64,000 bases of DNA, from positions 14,020,816-14,084,815 of the forward strand of contig NC_030854.1 in NCBI RefSeq assembly GCF_000208745.1, in the 5' to 3' direction. The first letter of the stretch is position 1; the number at the start of each line of letters is the position of its first letter. Shown piece after piece: positions 59,268-64,000 of the stretch. The DNA is from Theobroma cacao (lineage: Eukaryota > Streptophyta > Magnoliopsida > Malvales > Malvaceae). A program made the translations under genes and the position numbers. A model generated the notes under the pieces. The model ran no database searches and was not told the DNA's origin. It was given only the letters and a program-made list of their open reading frames with translations.

Positions 59268-62261
59268 TGTCACGACCCGGTACTCCCTTTGAGCCCGTGA
59301 CAACCGCCGCGATGTCCCCGATAGACATTCATGCCCAAAATGCCAACCGGAACCTCGCAAAGCTTTAATATCAGTTTTCGCACCTCCCTTGTGAGCAACA
59401 GTTGTTAAGTATCATGTTTTGAGAGATTATAAACTATTTCCAAATCAAACAATAGAAAAATAATTTTTTTTTCTCATAGGGGCATTTTGGTAATTTTTTC
59501 TCAAAAATCTCGAAATTAGCTAAAAATGTAGTATGCGAGTGGAAAACATATATTTCATAATCAAGAATAAGTTTAGATGTCTAAAACATTAATTTAAAGT
59601 AAAACTATACCTATTTGAATATAATAAAAATATTCAATAAAATATTATATTTTCTTATAAAACAATATTTCTATAGTTATCGGTAAATAAATTTTGTAGC
59701 GTAAAAGCTAAATAAATTCATACATACTGTAATACAAATAACCAAAGCGTAAGATTTAATTTACAGTGACACATGGGCCCACGAACGACCAAAAGTATCA
59801 AAAGTGATAAACCTACAGTTTTTAAGGATGCAAGTCCAACTGTAGCCCTCAACGAAATGAGCTATCTACCGACTATCTTGAGCCTGAAATGGGTGGAAAG
59901 GAGGGTGGGGAGCTTATATAATCCCATTGAGTAAACAAATATCATCTAAAATATCTAAAGCTAAGTAAATGGAGACAGATAAAATAGATTATCATAAAAA
60001 AGATTCACAGCATTTCGAACTCATTTTAATAAGATAAAATAGATTCATTTCACCCAAACAAACAACGAGGCTTATGATTTCTTGAAAAGTTTGGCTCCTA
60101 TCAAAATCATTCTCATACTCAATTATCAGGGATACCTTGGCTGAGGGCTATCCCAACCGAGTCCGCCAAGGCTGTTAAAAAGTTATGTACGCATAAATCA
60201 TGTTTTTATTTTGAAAACATAGTCATTCCTTGGCGTTGGCTGAGTTCACCCTCACGTGGTGGTTTGACGTGAAGTGAACTCTAAAGTCTTAACCTCAGGA
60301 GTTATCCAACCGCGCCTCTCATATTGAGGTATGAATATAATAGGGTTACCGTGCCCCTCTAATAGGCTGGTCTAGGGAACTCGTCCATTGTAGTGACCAA
60401 TTTATAACCCACCAATTCAATAAAATTCAACAGCATGACATGGCAATTATTTTATTTTACAGCCTCTCAAGACAAATCAACAGTTCATACATTTTCAGTA
60501 CATTTACTAATTCAACCACTCATGCAAATATTATCATAAGCCATTCAATTCAAACCCTGATTTATAACACAGCAATTAGTCTCTAATTACTCCATTTTCA
60601 AAACCATCAGTCATTTTCAAGACAATTTAATAAAATCATTTCATTTAATCACATTTTGCTTATAAAACATAAAGATTTACCATTTAAACTCATTTTCCAT
60701 AAAATCACAAAAACGAATTAAAATTCACTTCAGATAATCAGGATGATGATAAGGTTACTCACTGTAATGGAAATCGAATTTCGAGTACTCCGATTCTTGA
60801 TCCTCGAGTACTATCTCTTTACTTTTGCCAGAATGCTCACCACCTAGACAATACACGACACATAATTCAATATACTGTGTCATACCATTATAAATCTATT
60901 TCAGGCTCTTTACTAATGCATGAAATGGGATGTGAAACGCTCGAGTAACCATCTAAATACGGTGTCTAGTATAAGTTCAATTGTGTACCTAAATAAAATG
61001 GTATTGGCCTAATTCGATCTATCATCTGATTAATTGGCCAATATGTCCAATTCAACTCCAAATAACTCCATTTTTCTTCCAATTCCCCAAACCATCAAAC
61101 ACAAGTCAAATAGCATAAAATTTAGCAAAATCATCCTCACATTTCTTCTTGAGAATTTCGGCCATGGTGAGTGCATCAACACTATGATTTTTCCTACTTG
61201 ATTTTCTCACCATAGTTCATCATTTCCTAACCAATTCACTTGAAATAAAATCAAATCCACCATCAACACTCTACAAGGAAGATTCGGCCAATGATGAACT
61301 CATGAGGAATATGTGAATTTCAAGCTTAATTCTTACACTTAACACCGTAAACAACTAAAAACATCCATATATCTTAAAAATCTATCTAAATCATCATCAA
61401 ATTCTCTCTCCTAAGGTTTGATCAGCACACTATCCTACATGATATCTTGTGATTCAACCATGGTAAATGCAAAAGAATGTATGGGAAAGGTAGATCACAA
61501 GTCAAAATCAAGAAATTTTACCTTTGATTGCTTGATTACTTGAAATCCATCAATTTTCTCTTGAATTTTCACCGTAGGGTTCTTGTTCTTTCTTTTCTTC
61601 CTTTGTTCTTGCTTTGGCCAGCCATAATGAAGAAAAATAGGCTAATTTTGTGCTAATTTATAAGGAAAATAATAAAGAAATAAAGCTTGACACTTGTCAC
61701 CTTACCATTGGTCCATTTTTAAATTCTTAACTATTAAGCTTTCTTTCTCCACCACATAAAATCCTTCAATTATCCATGATACTATTGGGTAAAAGCCATG
61801 TGCTAGACAAGTGTTGGGTGGTGTAAAATTACAATTTTGCCCTTGGAGTGGCAAAATGACTATTTTGCCTTTATCCTCGAAAAAATACCGAAATTAAAAT
61901 TCTTCACTTCTCACACTCAAATTATACTCCAAATGATCAATCTTAGTCAAAAATTTCATCCAACACTCACATCTTAACCTTGGGTGGCAAAATGACCATT
62001 TTGCCCCTAGATCATGAAAATTCCAATTTGATTCCAAATTAGTCTTCGAACTTTGAATCACCCTTTTAAGTTACTCTGGGGTTTAAAATTCTCAATTTCA
62101 TCTTAAAATCTCTATTTGGTCTAGTTCGAGGCTTAATTCAACTTAATTGTAACATTTGGTAAATTGTCGTCCTTTAATGATTTTCGAGGTACCCAAGTAA
62201 GCAAACATGCATTCTTATGTAAGAATGGCATAATAAACATATTGTAAAGCTGGGCTTGACA
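59268..62261 (-). mobile_element. D-family solo LTR, minus orientation, in the element D 5' LTR
   Basis: On plus it starts TGTCACGACCCGG and ends TGGGCTTGACA. Flanks are AGGGT (59263-59267) and AAGGT (62262-62266), a TSD with one change, matching the empty site AGGGT in the 3' LTR. It lies only 35 bases from the previous solo LTR, head to head in orientation. Its U3 palindrome is at 61986-62005. Confidence 0.94.
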
Positions 62262-62622
62262 AAGGTGGTTGAAGAACATGTGATTTTCTTGCTTGTTTTT
62301 CCTTCCAAACATCACAAAATGACTAAAAACATTAGGATATTATGAAATCTAGCAAAATTCATCACCAAAACTTCTCTCTCAAGGTTTGGCCAGCAAAGGT
62401 TCCCTTTTGAAAACATGAATGTCAGCCATGGAGAATGAAAAAGAATGCATGGGAGAGGTAGATCACAAGCTAAAATAAAAAAATCTTACCTTTACTTGCT
62501 TAGTTCCTTGAAATCCAACAATTTCTCTTGGATTTTTCCTTCCTAGGGTTTGTTCTTCTCTTTTTCTCTTTGTTCCCTTGCTTGGTCGGCCATAAGAGTG
62601 TGAATGTGAGGGTTTTAAATGA

Positions 62623-62632
62623 GTTTATATAG
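62623..62632 (-). promoter_or_regulatory. TATA box of element D 5' LTR
   Basis: On minus CTATATAAAC, a close match to the plant TATA consensus, kept at 45529-45538 in the 3' LTR. Transcription would begin some 30 bases downstream (lower plus coordinates) and run leftwards. Confidence 0.65.
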
Positions 62633-63243
62633 ACAGTTTAAAATAATATTAAAGCTTGACACTTGTCACCTTTTAATTGGTCCATGTTTAAAACTTAATA
62701 ATTAAGCATTTCATTCCCACCACATATAATCTCTCACTTAAAAAAATAATGGATGAAATTCATGGGTTTGACAAGTGTGATGGTGGTGTAAAATTTCAAA
62801 GTTTCCAATTTTGTCCTCATGGACACTTAAAATGACCGTTTTGCCCCTATGTTCGAAAAAATATCGAAATTGAAAATTTTCACTTCTCAAATTCAAATAA
62901 TGCTCCAATTAATCAAATTTAGTCAAAATATCATCCAACATTCTAATTTTGCCCTTAGGTGGGAAAATGATCATTTTGCCCCTACGTTATGAAATTCCTG
63001 AATTAACTCCAAATCAATCCTTCAATTTCGAATCATCATATTAAGACATTCTAAGATTCAATAACTCTCAAATACATCGTAAAATCTTTATTTGGCCTAG
63101 TTTGTGGCTTTTATCAACTTAATTGTACCACTAGATACAATATCGACTTTTAATAATTTTTCGATACATTAACTTATGCAAACATTCTATCAAGCACATG
63201 AATGAGATGGCAAATATATTATAGATTTGGGCTTGACATTATA

Positions 63244-64000
63244 TGTGACAGAGGTTTTCCTTCATGTTAGGGCCATAATAAGGAGTTATTAAGTACTAAT
63301 TTGATGAAGCCCATGGAACATAAAAGCCTTGCTAGAGAATTGTAAAGTTGTTACAATTATGAGATCACTATGCATCAAAGCCATGTCTTAAAATTGTTCC
63401 TAGTCATTGCATTATCAAGACAAGGCATTGACAATGCTCAAAGACCAGTACATGTTAAGCCTCCTTACTTGAGAAGTAAGCAATTGATCTCATAGATTGA
63501 AGTATATAGGATACTTATGGATAACATGTGGGTGCTTGTTAAAAAACAAGTTCACTGAACATGACCTACTATGAGAACTCCATTTGGTATTTCACTCAAG
63601 TGTCTATGGAATATATTCTCATGTGATAGTCGTGCAACTAGTCCTCAGACTTGAGATAACAAGTCATCTTGTATGGGGAATGACATACTTTGATTTCACC
63701 CCTACGGGTTTATAAGCGACCAAATACCTAAACAGGGTATTTTTGGGTATGCCATGAAGCATGCGAAGGTGAATGAGTGGTCAAGAGAGGATTCAACACC
63801 CCAAGTGATATGAGGGGATGTATCTCACTTGTTCTCAATTCTTAATTAACTTGTACAAAATCTTTGGTCAAAGCATGATGAATTTGAGGAAAGTTAGTTT
63901 CCTAAATTCATAAGGTTAGTCATGAATTATGAGAACTAATATGGAGTGTAAAAAGTCGACACTGAGCCATGCTTTATGACATATCTGGGATATTTGATGA
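63244..64000. mobile_element. E2: second copy of repeat E, right end outside window
   Basis: It starts TGTGACAGAGGTTTTCCTTC directly after the element D TSD. It is similar to the reverse complement of 7197 to about 6440 in E1. Shared text includes GGTTTTCCTTCAT, AAGTTCACTGAACATGACC, TTTGGTATTTCACTCAAGTGTC and GAGTGGTCAAGA. It diverges more than the other pairs and has no ORF of note. The true left end may have been disturbed by the D insertion. Confidence 0.7.

Larger units (their letters stand above)
39910..63238 (-). mobile_element. Element D: Ty3/gypsy Del/Tekay-type chromovirus, full length but decayed
   Basis: The TSD TTATA is perfect (39905-39909 and 63239-63243). Read on minus, the order is 5' LTR (54202-63238), primer site, gag, protease, RT, RNase H, integrase with chromodomain-like end, stem-loop, polypurine tract, and 3' LTR (39910-46145). 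Four same-family LTRs are nested inside, each with its own TSD. Once these are removed, the element is about 11 kb with LTRs of about 3.1 kb. The LTR pair differs at about one base in ten over the first 135 bases but looks closer elsewhere. Stops and one RT active-site change make it inactive. Confidence 0.94.
54202..63238 (-). repeat. Element D 5' LTR, interrupted twice
   Basis: Its own sequence is 54202-56287, 59238-59267 and 62267-63238; the rest is two nested D LTRs. The uninterrupted equivalent in the 3' LTR (45140-45180, CATCAACATGCCC... and AAATGAGGGTGGTTG) shows exactly where each insertion occurred. Confidence 0.93.

Noticed and set aside
1..64000. Host protein-coding genes, tRNA or rRNA
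   Set aside because: Nothing outside transposon coding sequence shows a conserved domain, and no tRNA or rRNA structure was recognised. The Met-tRNA-like words are primer sites.

Overview
This is eukaryotic, almost certainly flowering-plant, nuclear DNA. It is AT-rich, and I see no host gene, tRNA or rRNA. Nearly every base belongs to a long terminal repeat (LTR) retrotransposon. The Ty3/gypsy chromoviruses are of the Del/Tekay type (gag, protease, reverse transcriptase, RNase H, integrase, C-terminal chromodomain-like segment). The LTRs are about 2.5-3.5 kb, and the primer sites match initiator Met tRNA. The gag wording resembles elements I associate with Malvales-type eudicots, but I cannot name the species. 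Such a dense nest of decayed elements is typical of pericentromeric heterochromatin.

I worked out the layout by matching 5-bp target-site duplications (TSDs) across insertions. The oldest host sequence is an Athila/Tat-type integrase fragment (36858-37187, resuming at 39705-39904). Chromovirus G1 (plus strand, from before base 1 to 36857) inserted into it. G1 has a leader, gag, protease, RT-RNase H, integrase and both LTRs. G1 carries an LTR of the C/A group (1-885), a D solo LTR (2267-5217), an unplaced repeat E1 (5239-7197) and element A (10792-32746, TSD ATAGT). A is a large element with LTRs but no recognisable genes. A in turn holds two B LTRs in opposite orientation (14235-17785 and 19319-22653) and a C LTR (24394-29521), which contains an inverted C LTR (26549-29210, TSD TGTTA). 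The deepest nesting is five levels.

To the right, a C solo LTR (37188-39704) splits the old integrase in frame. Then comes chromovirus D (minus strand, 39910-63238, TSD TTATA). Its LTRs and gag hold four more LTRs of its own family (40734-43846, 50354-53381, 56288-59232, 59268-62261). An assembly gap lies at about 41241-41997. The window ends in a second E copy (63244-64000).

No element is intact. G1 and D carry stops, frameshifts and lost catalytic residues. G1 or D-like relatives presumably supplied proteins to A, whose leader matches G1's. The most interesting signals are in the non-coding parts: a perfect stem-loop before the polypurine tract in three element families, with different arm sequences; a palindromic array around TTCTCGCTGCAGCGAGAA; a U3 palindrome GGCAAAATGACCATTTTGCC; splice-like donor and acceptor pairs downstream of LTR TATA boxes; and mosaic LTRs. 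I found no convincing new gene system beyond these.
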